64,000 nucleotides of DNA from Smittia aterrima. Its lineage: Eukaryota; Arthropoda; Insecta; Diptera; Chironomidae. The position numbers and the translations under genes were made by a program. The notes below the pieces were generated by a model. The model was not told the DNA's origin. It made no database searches and was given only the letters and a program-made list of their open reading frames with translations. Positions 1 to 14,277 of this stretch are shown here, piece after piece. How positions within the stretch are numbered: the first letter of the stretch is position 1; each line of letters starts with the position of its first letter. The DNA is taken from positions 11,728,243 to 11,792,242 of the forward strand of contig CP093829.1 of NCBI GenBank assembly GCA_033063855.1, given 5' to 3'.

Positions 1-3000
1 TCGGAGACAAAAACAATTTTAGAATAAAGTGTTTCGCGATGAATCATCGCGTGGCATCCCAAAGCATTGTTCCGATGCTTTAATTAAAATTTTAAATCGA
101 TTGCTCTTGTGGAAACATTTTTTCGTCGAGATTGCAGTTTAATTGCATTTGCTTTGTGAGTAATCGTTTGCAACGTGGGTGCAAAGTGCTGCTCAGTACT
201 GAAACAACGACGACAACTAATCTCATTTTTATTATGTTTCAACTCAAAGGAAACGGAACCATCTGACGTCGCCGCTTGCTCTTATTTATTTTCTTAGGAA
301 CCTTAATGGTCGGAATGAGATTACATGAAACCTTAAAAAAGCGAACATTAGAAGGAAGAGAACTCATAAACTATCAGCGACAGATTCTGTGGAAGCGAGA
401 GCCAGGGCAGATGCCTGTTTCTCTCTCGAAAGAACGAAGACGGTTGAGTAAGAGAATGAATTATTCACAGCCTGAATGGCTTATTGTGTTTGTGACTCGT
501 AATACTCGAAGTTCGTACACATGTCAGGTATTTTCTTTGCTCAACACAAAGTCAGAGAATCATGGGGGAAACATCTGCTAATGCAAGCAATTTTCTCTCT
601 CAACAACCTTTTCGATTCGAGTGGCTCGTTTCAATCGCAAATCCAGAGAATCGTTTAAGTTAAGCGTTTCTCTTGATCGATAATCGATTGTAAGGAAGAT
701 TAATGTCAAGTTGACCTAAAGAAAGAGATAGAATTCTGCTTGAAGCTAATGATCTTGGCAGCAAAGCTATTCAAACAAGGAAACTTATTTCACACTCGTA
801 ACTTACTTCCACACAAACATTCGAGTGAACATCTGACATTTGTGGAATTCGCCGGCAGATGAATTGGGAAAGTTTTAACATGTTTCATCTCAAAAACTAG
901 TCAGATGCCCGTGGGTAGCTTCGCAGACAGTTTTACTTTCAACGCACGTAATTATCGAGAGATCTCGCTGTGAATTCGAAAAATGTGAAAAGCGATGGAA
1001 TTAATTAACGAGAAAGTCATTTTCTGTTAATTGAGTTGATCATCTCTCTTCGTTAAGTAATCTGCGGCGAGTTGATTGCGCAACATGGAATAACCGGCCA
1101 ATTATTGATCGTGCGAGTAAGCACGTTAACGCTCATCTCAAAACCGGATTAATTGACCTATCACTCGACCCTATGATTTTAATTTAATTCAAGTTCATTT
1201 CAACGCAGAATGTGTTAAAAGAATCGACTAAATCTAATTCGAGATTGTTAAAGTCTAAATTGCTTTAATTGCAATTACTAATAAACTGCCCGGAGGCCAT
1301 CCAACAACTCAAATTCTTCATCAAACGGAGAAAATCGTGAATCATTCGATTATTTATGTTCAAGCGATTGCCTTCTGCTTCACGATAATACGCCCCACAT
1401 CGACTACGCGACTGATTCAGTTCCCGTGCCATATTATTTAAAATGAATTAACGTTTGATTTAGTGACTCGACTGATTGGATAAATCAAGAAGAGAACGAA
1501 AGAAAGGAAGCAATAAAAAATCTTGAGGAAAACGCGTCAACCCTCGCCTTGTTTTCGTTTTGATGTACGGCGCTCTTTAATTAAATTTACTCCACTGAAT
1601 ATGAAAGTGAATTTCTAAGTAGTAGCAAAGGGTACAAGAGTAGAGGAAGTGTTGCCATCTGAGGCAGCAACAGATGTTCCTGATGTGAGAAACATCAACA
1701 ACTCATGAAATTGAAAAATGTCTGTCAGTTCATCTCGTGAAATTTCTCTTAAGATCAGTCAACCTGAACATTTGTGGCGTGACGTGATAACTTGACCGAA
1801 TAACGGAAGCGGATATTTATTTTATCACCGTTAACAGATCGTCGCACATAAAAGCCAAAGTTTTTGATATGTTCCTTTCACGAGCTACGTCAGTCATTCT
1901 CGCGGGTACTAACAATTAAACTAAACCGATCAAGATTTTCCCATCGACTAATCAAAACTTTTGTTTCGCCTGCCGTTGAGTGGGTTGTGATGACGACTCT
2001 GCCAGCAGAAACCGCTTTCAATACCAATTAAATAAATTGATTCACAAATAGAATTAATTCTGATTCGAGAGCTACTCTCAACGTCGTGAAATAAACAACG
2101 AAATGAGTGAGAAATAGTTAACCCTCCCCGGCGAGACTTGCTTGACGTCATTCCAGCAAAGCTGAATCAGATAAAAGAAGATTCAACGCTCACGCATAAG
2201 CAAATGAAGAGATTTTCTCGTGTATCATCATCGATTGAGATTTAACATCATCGAATTGAAATTAAAATAATTCACATGGTCAGCATTCTCTGGTGACTCA
2301 AACGTGATTTCATTTCTCTCACGTCTCGCAATCAAATTTCAAATAAAAGTTGGTGGAGCATTGGAATTATAACCAACGAAGGCTCGAGGAAAATGTGATT
2401 TTAAGAGCTCTTGACTGTTGCGATGTCGCTTTCCATAATTAAATTTTAATTAAAGTGTCAAGTGCTTTGTTGGAAATGGCTCGTAACGTGTTCGCTGATG
2501 GCGCTCACGTTTGAAGAATTTTGCTTTGTTATCGTCGCATTTAAAGCCGCTTAGTTAATGCTTCAAAAGACTTTGCTCAGTAATTAATATAGATCGTTAA
2601 TGACGGAATCACGTTGTTCGATGGATCTTCATTATGACGATGGCAATTAGAATATTTAGAATAGAAACTTTTCCCTCCCACATTTCTAAAACCTTTTCTA
2701 ATCCGATACGAACGCTTGTTGTGCGTGAGGCTCAATAAACATGGTTGAGAAGCGTGAGTTGAAAGACGGCCGAAGACATAAGAACTTTCATGTCACTGAG
2801 AAATCAAAGCAGCAAGTCAAACATTCCATTTACGGAACATCACGTTGAGGTGAACGATCCCATTTCGATGATCAAAACGCGTCGATAAAAACCAACACAA
2901 TTGGTCGACGATTCGAAACGAGATTTCCATAACGACCGAACGTTTGTATTTGCGTCTCGCATTGACTTTTAAAAGCTAAACCAGCGATCATTAGCGTTTA

Positions 3001-6000
3001 ATTCAATTCGAATATGATAGAACAAAGTTAAACCAAGAACGAAAGAGACGGCGAATCCAAGTTGACCTTGAATTGTCTGCTAGAAAATTCAATTCGCCTG
3101 ACGATATTTCCCCGAAAACACGTCGTGCTCTCTCCGGTTGAGTAATTCAAGTCCCGTTCTTTCCATCCAGCAACTCCGCTCGATTATTTTGATGATTTCA
3201 CTCAAGTTTTAATGAAGCACAATGCGAATGAACTCTCGGGAAAGCAGGGCGATTCGAATTACAGTAGAAGAAGCAGAACAAAAAATCCATAAACCTTTCC
3301 GTGCCATGTGCTTCCCATTGTCCCACGTCATGCAAAGGCAGTTTTCATGATTCTGCCTACAAAAACTTGAAATATCTTTCATTGCTCAATGATTTTTTTA
3401 GCTGTTTTCTGATATTTTCTTATTGCTTTTCGCAGCCTCATGTGAATTGCAAACTCGCGTAGGAGTCAAGTCGAGCCTGAAAAAGCTTGTGAGAATCAAA
3501 TTTCTTGCGAGAAATCTCAGGCTTGCAAAGACTTTTAACCTTCACCAGCAACAAATACAAAAGAAACAATTTGAAAAACATTTAAACGTAGAAGAAGTCG
3601 ACGACAGCAACAGGAAAATGCAACATAGAACGTCAATCCCCTCTACTAAGGCTAACAACAATGGCTTCGGAAATTACATTCCATTTACTTGAATGCCTTC
3701 GCTAACGTTCTTTATTATCCAATAATATTAATAATTATTCAAAGCTAAGCAGTCGACGAAGTAAAGAAAAGTTGACGACGATTGGAATTTAATGAGCAAC
3801 TCGTCGTGAACTGCAAATCAAGGCGAACTCCATTTATTATGCAAAGTAAGGATGAAGAGACTTCTCAGCAGACTGCTGGTATGTTTGAAAACTCACACAA
3901 ACTTTCGCCTGTCTTAAATCGCCGGAATTGTTTAAAAGAAATTTCTTAGAGCTGCCAAAAGACTTTTACGGCTTCGCTTTTTAAAATCTAGTTTCGAAAT
4001 TAAATTTCCATTCATCATTGCAATTCAACAAGACGAGTTGAGTTGTCGAGAGAGATTTGCTTGCATCTCTGTTGAAAACTCGCTTTAAGACTTTTCTTCT
4101 TCTTCGATTGACGACAGCCAACAAAAGGGAAAAAGTGATTTCGCCAAAGAAACTGGATGAGCAAGTTTCTTTGAAAAAAAATCGGTTTGTAATTCAATAA
4201 GTAAAGAGCATCTTAAGATTCATTGACGCGCCTCGATTTGAAACTTACACCAAACGAAGGAATGTTTGGAGTTGCACGCTGGCATCTTCAATCCCATGGA
4301 ATGTTAATTGCTTTCAGTATCTTGTCGTACAATGAGAGAAAGAGTTTCAGCGAAAAGCAATGACCAACAACGGTCGATGACTCACTCAAGCCGCGATATT
4401 CTGTGAGAAAATCAAATATCGGACAACGGAAATTCGCCAGTGACACTTCCCACCCATTTCAATGAGTCATATCGAAGTTCAAAGATATCGAAGGTTTTTG
4501 ATTAGCATAAAATGATTCATTGTTCAAGCTTAATTCAACTCGAATGAAATGTAAATCACTGTCATGAGCGACACATTTTCCAAAGATAACGCGAAGCTCA
4601 ATCCAATCACTGCATGCGACATCACGTTTTCTCGTGGAACGAGTCAAAGACGAATGTGGAATAGATTCACGTCAAGTGAAGTTCTTCGATTAAATTCACA
4701 TCAAGTGTAACTGAATTAAGATGACTCTAAGATTCATCAAACTCTCGTTAGAGTTTTATTATATTCTCACGCGCTATACTTAAGCTTTGTCAACCATTCC
4801 TCTGCAATGTCATTAAGTTTTACAATCACAAGATCAGCCACGATCTCGGGCGCGGTGTCGTTATGTGATAAGACTCACGAATGGACTTTTTATTGGTCTC
4901 ATCTCACCATCGAGAGCTCCATTACTTAATTTACTGCTTGAATTCTATTACAGCAGAGGCAAGAGCCGGCTGATGAATCCATTGCGGATTTTCTGTCGTT
5001 ATCAACACTCGTGTTTGCACAAATTATTTTGAGATGTTTCTTATAATCTTAAAACATTGTTCGCTCGTCTGTTTGCGAATCAAACACAACACCGCTGAAA
5101 TGAAGTCTCTGCCATTCCAACCAAGAGAAATAAAGTTTTTAAGATTCTGCGCTAAAGTCTTATCGCGGCTCGTGAGTTTCAAGGCGAGTCTGGATGGATA
5201 AAACAGATTTCAACAAAAAAAATGTTTTATTGATGCGATAGCTCGTGACAGAGACGTGATTTACAGATGGCGAAGTTATTTTCAGAGAAGTTTGATTGAA
5301 TTTACTTTTCGTTGAAAGTTCAAATTTGCTGTACGTGCGATAAATAGCGTGTCGTAGTGATTTGCTTTCCTTGACATCTACAAAGCTTTGTAAAGTCAAG
5401 GCTGGAGAATGTTAAAAAGTCAAATGCTTTGAATTTTTCAGCAAACCTTAATAAGCTTCAGGAAAGACTCTGTCGTTTTCTGTCACAGTAATGAAGTTCC
5501 GCGCTAATCGAATCAACTCAATTTCCTCGAACGACATCGTCAATCGAGACATGTTTTCAACGTGGCGAGAATCAATAACAAGAAGTACGTCATCGCGTTT
5601 CAGGTATCGCCTTCTCTTGCTTCTCATCGAAGTCTCATGATTAAATCATCTTTGCAAAAATATAAAAACGAATCAGTAATTCTGAGAATGAAGAATCTTC
5701 GTTGAGTTTAAGAATTATCCGAGAATTTCAAGCAGAAACTGAAATTATCTGCGAATTCTTTATTAATTTACTGCGGCGAACGTGTTCGTCTTGTGCTGGA
5801 ATCGCTCAGAGGTTGCCGGGTCCAAATGGTACAGTGATTTTTCTTGTACGAAATGCAAAGTTCAAGACAAACTTTAGTCTCGAGATGAAACTCAAGGATC
5901 GGACAAGAAACGAACATTCCCTGTAGGCAGTTTCATCTTCATAACTAGAGAACAACTTTAAGCCAAACCGGTTTTACAACTAAGCTGGCTTTAAACACAC

Positions 6001-9000
6001 ACTCACTGTGGAATTTCTTGTTCAATTCTCCATTTTTAGCGAATGCTTCTTCGAAACGAAATGTTTTCGATTTCTTTTTACGCAAATGAGCTCATGGAGT
6101 TCTCTTCAAATGAAATTTTAGCAAAAGAATCTTTCACAATCACAGTGTCGAACGATCGTTATTTTCGAATATTTACCAACTTGTCATTTTCTCACGGCGC
6201 TTCGTGTCAAGTCGAAAGACGGGTCAACGGTAAAATTTGCTCCCCCGACGAAGCCTTTCAACAGTTTCTTGTAAACTTCAGACGAACGAAAGAGCTATTA
6301 TTAACTTCCTTCGTTGCTTAATGTGTTCGTTCGTCGTTTTTATCCTTGTGTTCACTCGCGTATCCTGTTCAACAACATTCGAGACTCAGGCGGGAATTCA
6401 ATTTAATAAAATTCACTCCGAGACTCTTAATTAACTTCTTCACTGTTTCGATCTGACGAAACCTTTTTGCAACTTCTCGTATGAGAAAAATAAACTTTTT
6501 ATGTCGTTGCACAACCGAGTAGCAGGTTTTTGAATTCAATCACTTGCGATTTTCTTGCTTTATTTGCACGAGTAATTTATCCAACTATTTCTTTTTTTTT
6601 GCGCAACCTTCTCGCACACCTTCCACAATTATCACTCCGTTCCCAAATAAAAACATTTAACTGTTCCGTTCTATTTTTTTTCGCCAATGTCGTAGGCAAT
6701 AAAGATGAATGATAAGATATCCGTGCGAATCGTCAATGGTGGGGGGAAAATCACTCGCCTATTTGAACTCTGAGATAAGACACTTGAATTAAGGGGAACA
6801 CTGGCAGCAGCCAGCAGTTGTCTCGACGAGCTGTTGAAACTGTTTGACGCGATGGCTTAAGCATTCAAGGCTTTGCCACAGAGAGAAAATACGTTGAAGA
6901 AATTAAATGCTTGTGTTAGTGGTGCATGTGATCATCGTTGTATGCATGCTTTAGGATAGAGTGATCGTTGTTTGGTATCCAAAGAAAAAAGTTTTGAAAT
7001 ATTGAATTGGAATTTTTAAATATTTTAGAAAATTAATTAAAAATAATTAAGAAATTTCATGATCCATTTCATCATAACATCACACACCCTAAAATGCTGG
7101 AACTTACATTTCAACGTATATTCCCACAGAACATCTACATCGATATATGTTGGCACACTCATTCATGATCCGTTGAGCGCAGAAATACGTTACGAGTCTT
7201 GTTAGTGTTCTCACAGGGTGATCCATAATGAGCTTAACAGTTTCGATTGAAACCAACGGTCCCCAAAGAGATGAACACGAAAATTAAGAGTTTATTTCAA
7301 TGATTACGAGTAATAAGGCGACACCATTAGCTCGCAATTTCATTGTTTCGAAGAATATTTTGATCATGTCGTATAATTCTTGTTTGCTCAACACTCACAA
7401 CAACTTCAACGAAATACAATCGCAAACAATCATTAAGCATTTAATCATCAAGCGAGAGCCCATAATGTTTACCTGCAGCAGACAGGTAAACACAGATCTT
7501 TTACTGGTGTGATTGTGACCGACACAATAAGAATTTTCGTTAAATAAACAGAAAGGTTTGTCAAACTTGATAGACAATCATTGATAGGTGAGTTAATGCT
7601 GACAATGACTCAGCTTTAATAACTGAAAATTATCAAGTTCTCCGCGGGTAATTGAACTAGCATCTCGATGCACTCATTCTCTTTACTCTGAAATTATTTC
7701 AGGTTTAACATGTGAGAGAAGAAAATGTGAAGCTTGACGCAAAGTAAATAATAACTTTTAATTGGGGTCGATTCAGGTTGCGCAATTCACGTTCATGCTT
7801 CGCATCATCTCTGCATGTGACTCGGGAGAGATGAAATTGCTTAGCCTCGATGCTTTGCTGATAGTGCAAAACTATTCAGTTCGATGACATAAATTGCCAC
7901 TTTTAGTTTCAATGAGAAGCAAATCTGTGTCGGTAATCAATAATAGTCGAAACAAAAGAAGTGTTTGAGGTTCGGTTTATCGTCATGACAATGAATGCGC
8001 CTTTGATCTGCTTTTGATATCAACGCTATGAATGATAAATGGAACATCGTTTGTCCAATAAGGTATTTAATTATTCAATTTAGTCTTCACTAAATACTAA
8101 ACTGTCTGATCGCTAATTAGTAAATACATTTAATGCTCACTAATCTGTCATTTTCAATTAATTAAATTGCTTTTAGTTGTTCACACGGGAATTCCATTGC
8201 GAATTATAATCCCACGTGAACTTTTTGATTTTATTCATAGGACAATGAGAATTCTTTAAGTTCTCAAAGAAATCTTCCTAATACATCGACCCAAACTGTA
8301 TCAACTCTCCCATTGTCCTCGTGCATCTTAAAGTCATTTATTGTGATTCACTTCCCCCTTCTCCCAAAACATTCTTCATCGGTTACTTCCTCGTTCGTCT
8401 TCGAGACCTTAATTGAAACTTTCCCATAGACCGCATTTTTTTCTCATGGAATTTTAAACAATTGGACAGGGGAGAGACGAACACGAAGGGAGAACAAGAT
8501 GATGCACCTTCAGTGAGACTTTCAATTTTCATAGAGCACGAAGGAAACGACTAAAGGTATTTTCTCACATCATCCGAAGTGAAATAAGGATCATATGGCG
8601 ATGTTGAGAAGAGAGAAACAATTCAAACATTCCATTGTGCTCGAATGCAACCCTCAGTGAAGCAGGGGATGAAATTAATTCAAAAACGAAAGCCATACCG
8701 GGAATCGCAATCCTTCTCAAACCCTGAATTTAAACCAACTTAACATTCACAGCGCCCATATTGCACTGAGAATGAAATGCTTCTGCTCGCTCGTCCGTGG
8801 ATTCTCTCGACTAGAGAACATATTGCACAGCGGAGGGGTTAGCGTAACAAGCGAATGATGAATACAAATTTTTCTTTTACACTTCAAGGAACAATTAGAC
8901 ATTGATGATGATATGATAATGCAAAGACTTCGAATGCAAAAACAACGAGGGTGACGTAACGAACAATTAAGAATTCATCTGACCAAAACGAAGCAAGACT

Positions 9001-9737
9001 TTCGTGAGAAATTCTCTTAAATTATGCAGAAACAGAAATAATCCCTGATTGTGAGAAATGGACTACTCTTCTACATTCAACGCTTCGTCCACTTGAGAAC
9101 TTAATAAAGCGAGTGACGATGGTACTGCACACGTCTCTCTTCCTTCCCGTTTCAAATCAAAAATCCTTTGCGTTGTGTAGAGCTCATAAAATTTTTAATC
9201 CGCTCGGGAAACATGCGTTCGCTTATTGATGAATGGTAATTATGATTTTGCACCCTTGTTCCGATTATAATCACAGCCTACGCAATTGCAACCCACGATT
9301 TCTTTCTATTAAGACGGAAAAGCAACAAACTCGCTCGGAGAAATTTCCCACGATTTTCAATTAAATTCTCGAGTTATGAAAACATAAAAATGCAAAATCG
9401 ACCCTCCCGAGCCGCTGTCGCCGCTGCTGCGATGTTATTATTAATAAAAAAATCGAAGTGCTTTCTTTCGCCATCAACGTTTCAACAAATATTTTTTTGG
9501 CTCCCATTGTGGGTTGGCAACTCAACGAGCTGAGAGAGATTTCTGATGTTTTAGATCGAAAATCGAGAATTCTGTGGAGAAGGCCTCAAGGCTCTACGAC
9601 TCTCTAGATCGATGATTCTGTTCCATTTGTTTCAATAAATTGATTAAACATGTTTCCTGTCCACTGGAGATTTAATTATTCATCAGAAAACATCTCAGCA
9701 TAAATTTTTTGAACATTCGAACAGGTTTCTCGTTCGA
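1..9737. other. Long stretch with no recognisable gene
   Basis: I see no exon, RNA gene or mobile element that I can support in this 9.7 kb. Reading frames here are short, of odd composition and without family resemblance. The sequence is AT-rich with many homopolymer runs. It could be intergenic DNA or a large intron of a gene whose coding exons lie outside the window. The one clear structure is the hairpin at 7466-7492, listed separately. Confidence 0.6.
7466..7492. repeat. Perfect 10-bp inverted repeat with 7-base loop, carrying paired forkhead-like sites
   Basis: TGTTTACCTG (7466-7475) is followed after seven bases by its exact reverse complement CAGGTAAACA (7483-7492). Each arm contains a forkhead-type core (TGTTTAC / GTAAACA). 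The right arm also contains CAGGTAA, a variant of the TAGteam heptamer bound by the early zygotic activator Zelda in Drosophila. The match is visible directly; any protein binding is inference. No neighbouring gene can be assigned. Confidence 0.55.
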
Positions 9738-10621
9738 TTAGTGACGTTTTGAGCAGCAATGACTCGTTGAGATTGATGCAGAACTACTTGTTTTGCTGAG
9801 ATGACAGCCGCAGGCCAACGGACTCTCAACATTTTCCTGCTTCTTAATGACTTCAGCATTTTTTTTTAGCTTTTGAATAGTTCTTGGATCAGTTCCAGAG
9901 GTCGTAGGTTTATTATTGTTGCTTTCTATCATGAAGTTAGCCAGAAACGTCACAGGGTCATCGGGTTTTGTTTTAACCATTTCGTACAACGCTTCTGTCA
10001 AGGGCTGATATATGGCAGCACAGAGATATTCGTTGAGCTGTCCGATGTCAAAATTCTGTTCTAGATTCGCTGCGTGACGATTGTGGAAAATAAAAAATGG
10101 TTCTTATAAAAGATTACGTGTTCGATGCTTACTGTTAGGGAAGAAGAACAATAATTCACGATTGACGTCAGCTTCGGATTGGCTTCCGTACACGGCGTTC
10201 ATCGCATCATCGTCAATAGCTCCAAACAATGCACGAAGGCTTGTAGGAGAACTTTCTCTGGCGACGGAACAATTTTCTGGCCCCATTAACTGTTTCCACG
10301 ACTCAACGGCGTTGCTGCGTGCTAAAACGAGAACAATCATTGGCCCTGAACAGAAAATTTCTATTTCCGAAGACGCTTCGCACTCATTCGATTTATGCAG
10401 CATTAACGACATTGCTTGCTCGACTGTCAGCCTTACACAACGTTCCTAGAATATCATCGGAACTTCAATTACAGCAAACTTCCAATTAAAACTTTTAATT
10501 TGCAAACCTGCAGGATGTGAAATCCTGCCAACTTAGCTCGTCGAATGATTGCAAGACGATGACAAATGGCGTGCGGCTTTATAATTGCGAGCGTTCGTTC
10601 AACTTTAAATAGCGATGACAT
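9738..10621 (-). CDS. Nme5: Nucleoside diphosphate kinase homologue 5-like protein (NDPK domain plus Dpy-30 motif)
   Basis: Three exons: 10621-10508, 10445-10133 and 10060-9738, giving about 249 residues. Exon 1 opens with the NDPK start (ERTLAIIKPHA). Exon 2 holds the rest of the NDPK fold (SGPMIVLVLAR; GPENCSVARE; LRALFGAIDDDAMNAV). Exon 3 begins with a Dpy-30-like dimerisation motif (LNEYLCAAIYQPLTEAL, then KPDDPVTFLANFMI). This NDPK plus Dpy-30 order is the NME5 architecture; NME5 belongs to axonemal radial spokes and sperm tails. The NDPK active-site consensus N-x-x-H-G-S is NAVYGS here, so the phosphate-accepting histidine is Tyr124 and phosphotransfer is unlikely. The C-terminus carries a further Ser/Thr/His/Cys-rich tail of about 50 residues that I do not recognise. 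A dynein-2 subunit gene lies upstream on the same strand. Confidence 0.85.
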
Positions 10622-13600
10622 TTTAAGAAAATTAAACTTTGCGGATCAAAGGTTTCTGAGAATGAAAATAATTTCGACTAGAAGCTTAGATGACTTATGT
10701 TATGAGATGACGATTCTTCTTCTCTAGTCAAAACACTATCACATTCGTGAATCCACAAAAAAACTAAATTGTCTTTTAAAATATTTTAGTTGATACATTT
10801 GATTTTAAAACGAGTCTGTTGCTTCGTCAACAGTAACTAGCTTCCCACATAAAAAGAAGTTAAATTAATTGCTTAAGCTTTATGCTGGAGCTCAGCAATC
10901 TTGTTTTCTTTGTAATTCTTTACCCAAAGCTCATGCGTTTTTATCATTTCCCCATTACAGGGAAAGAACAAGAAGCTCAACAAGCACTTTCATTGTCGTC
11001 AAAAGACTTGAAAGACAAAGGATGAGAAGAACTGGGAAAGCGAGATTAAAAGCTTCATCTGTTTTATTAAAAGCCTGAGAATGCATAACAATACTGAAAG
11101 AGCGTGAGTGAAGTGGAGGCTCTGCTGTGAAGCAAAAAGTTTTAAAAGCTAAAGCTCTGTTTAAAAATTTAAATGAAAAGTTTTCGAATACCAAAAATAT
11201 TGATTTAAACTTTTTGGTCAGAACTGCAAGTAAATTATCGATTTTTCTTGTTTCATGGAAATTTCGCTCAAGGACGTTCAGATCGTTTGTTTCTATTTCA
11301 AAATTTCATAGGAAGAAGGGAGCGCAAAGTTTCAAAATGTAAATAGCTTTGTTTTCGCATTTATTTAAATGTCAGGAGCAAACACGAGACCTTCTTCGCT
11401 GTTCTCGAAGCTTTTACAAGACCGAATGAACAAAAGCTTAAAGCTCATTTTTCTCACTGGTTTAAACATAACATAACAACATATCCCAATAAAATATTGT
11501 TGCAGTTGGCAGATCGTCACTAAAAAAATTCATTGTAGAAAACAACACAATCGGAAACAAAGAAAATTTTATTGCAAAAGTTTGCAACATTTTTTAATTT
11601 CCTCGTTCTAAAACGTTTCTTCCGCTTGGAAATAATTAATGTTCAGTAAATTCCGAGATGCGCTGGATTTTCTACAAGCTTTGGTCTTCAGAGAAATTTA
11701 ATTATAAACTCAAGGATGCTTCACAATGAATCGCAAATTGGAAGCCGACGACATGGTCGCTACTCAATTTACTCTTTGTTTGAGATAAATAAAAGTTCTA
11801 GTAATTTAATTGACTTTTTTTTGTCGTTGCAGAGATCAAAGGCACTGAAAGGTTTTACATGTCACTTTAAAAATTAAAATAAAAAGTTTGGCAACTTGAT
11901 TGTTTGATGAAAATTGATTACATTTTGTTCTGATGGAGTTTGCTTTTGCTATAGAATTTTAATGAAATTATTTTATTTTCAGTTTTGTTTGCCAAAATTC
12001 AAAGCTGACGAGAAACTTTTCGCAAAAGAAAATTGTTTGAAAGTTTCCCAGATGTCCCAACCTTAAAGTTTCATCGAACTTCAATTAAATAAAGATGAAA
12101 CGACGTGACAACGAGTTTTTATCGATTGAGTCTCTAATTTCAGATCACATTACATTTTATTTTCTAACTTTCATCCGATGAAGATGTTTGAACGGAAAGA
12201 AATGTCGTTGGCAACGCATGACCACGTTTAATAAACTTCTGTCAACAGCGAAAGTCGAGATGGCTCTAATGCCAAATTGAAAGCGTCAAGAGGTTCGGGT
12301 TACTTGAGCAAAAAAATAAGTCGTTAAGGAGAATAAGTTTCATAAAAGGATTCGATCGATCTCAATTCATTTACACGAAACAAAATTTTTATTGCGAAGG
12401 TTACTGGGTAATCAACAAGCTTAGGACGAAATCACAGCACGTCAACAGTTTCCCTCCGTTTTGAATGTCATTCGGTCAACCTGAGTTTTGAACAAGCTTC
12501 ATTAATCACGCGGTGAACCGACCAACATGCAAAAAATTTAATCGCGTTCTTTTTCGTCGAAGAAAGCGTCGATTACACCCACGCTACGTCGCCAATCGAA
12601 ATAATAACTCATCTTCGTGCTTGGCTTATCTTGAATAACAAAACCGAATAACAAGAACTATAGCATTTTCATTGTAAAATTTAGTATATTGTTTTCGAAT
12701 TCAACCCTCAAAGTAGAATAGAATTGCAGGGTAAGTTGATTGCAGCAAATCGTAGGTGATAGTTACGTTCGATTTTCTCTACTCTTTCTGTTTTGCGCAT
12801 CACAAACTTGAGAGTGTTTGACCCTTTGTTGAATTCGTTTCCGGTTGTGTGTGCCGTTTATCGCAATCATCGCCCGGCGAAGTTAGCTCGAAGGTGAAAC
12901 AGCTTTAATCAATAATTTCCTTCGTTTTAGGGCTTTCCTTCCCCATTTCTTCTTCGTGAAAAACACGCGGTTACATAATCTCTGCTAAATTTTCATCCAA
13001 CTTCGATTGTGAGTGAGAGATTCCGTGAAATGTTTTGCGGTTGACGGCTTAAGTCTCTTTTGTGGACGACAGTTGCGGTTTGTCGATGAGGAAAATATTC
13101 ATAATCGTCAGCTGAGATCGATTAACAAACGAACTCTCAATGGAATCGTAAGCGTTACCAATTAAAGCCAACACGCTAACTTGAGAATCGATGTTGCAGT
13201 TTAATTTCGAACCTTTTACTCAGATCGAAACAAAGAAAACTTTGAGAGCATTGAAACCTTGAAAAAACTATCGAAATATAAAAACTTTTTTTCTACTTAC
13301 TCGGAGAACTTTCTTGATGTTTTCTGGATTCCCCAAACGTCAATGACGACTTTGTTAAAAGAAAATCTTTTCTCCTCCTTTCGAAAAACGAAATTTTTAT
13401 TCTCTCATAACAAGTAAGTAAAGCTTGTTTAGCTCCGAGAGATTTATTTATCGTAACTTGTTATCATTTTTTTTTCTTGTCGCTTTTCACAAACTTTTTG
13501 CTTCAACTTTAAACATGAATAATTTTTCCTTTATTTTCCCTTTTCGCCTTTCACAGCGGAAAATTATGACAAACAGTGACAATCTTTTTCATCGCATACA

Positions 13601-14277
13601 GCGAGACAATCGTCGACACTCAAACACTGCACCTCAAATATCGCAATCGACCTCCGATCTACTTTCGCGGAAATCTACGCGACTTTAATATTTTAATTTC
13701 GATTTTTATCGACTCGCTTGAATCGCGGCCACTGAGTGAATTGTGAAAATTTTTAGCCTAATGTTTTTCTTTTTTGCTTCTTCGCACTAACCTCGAGACA
13801 GTTTTGTGTGTGAAGGGAAACTAAACACCGAAAAAAATTGTAGAATGAAACCGAGGGAAACAGCGAAAAGTGAAGTCAGACTCGAATGTGTGGCGTACAA
13901 ACACAAAATTTATCGAACTGTGAGAATTATTAGCAGATTTTGCGCAATACATTCGGTTTGGAAACTTCGTCGGTAGCACAGGGTGATTCGAGTCGAGTGC
14001 TTACGTGGATTAAAATTCCAACAAAGCTGAGAATCGTCACCTTGTACACGTGAAAAATGTTTTCCACCGCATGACAAAACTATTTTCCAATGACTCGCTC
14101 TCTTATTTTCTCTCCATACTTTGAAATCGTTTTCCACTCAAACACAAATGGATGAAGCGGAAAATTAGTACAAGAAAATTTTCCGTTGAGAAAATTCAAA
14201 AGAAACTGCTACAACTCTTTTATAATTTTAATTTATTAATTTTCCATCTTCGGAATCGACCATAAGGAAAGTTTTCT
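10622..14277. other. Gene-poor interval between Nme5-like gene and dynein-2 LIC gene
   Basis: This 3.7 kb should include the Nme5-like promoter and the 3' UTR of the dynein-2 light intermediate chain gene. I recognise no gene in it. The only exon-like piece is an acceptor-preceded open frame at 13557-13688, listed separately with low confidence. Confidence 0.5.
13557..13688 (+). other. Possible isolated coding exon (unrecognised)
   Basis: A pyrimidine-rich tract ending in TTTCACAG at 13549-13556 is a good splice acceptor. The frame after it stays open to a TAA at 13686-13688 and reads IMTNSDNLF, then RRHSNTAPQISQ and a Ser/Arg-rich end. It is less AT-biased than its surroundings and contains RRHS, a basophilic-kinase-type site. 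I find no partner exon and no family resemblance, so chance remains likely. Confidence 0.2.

Noticed and set aside
276..581. 101-codon plus-strand frame near the left edge with an acceptor-like TTTCTTAG inside
   Set aside because: The protein resembles no family and has no partner exon.
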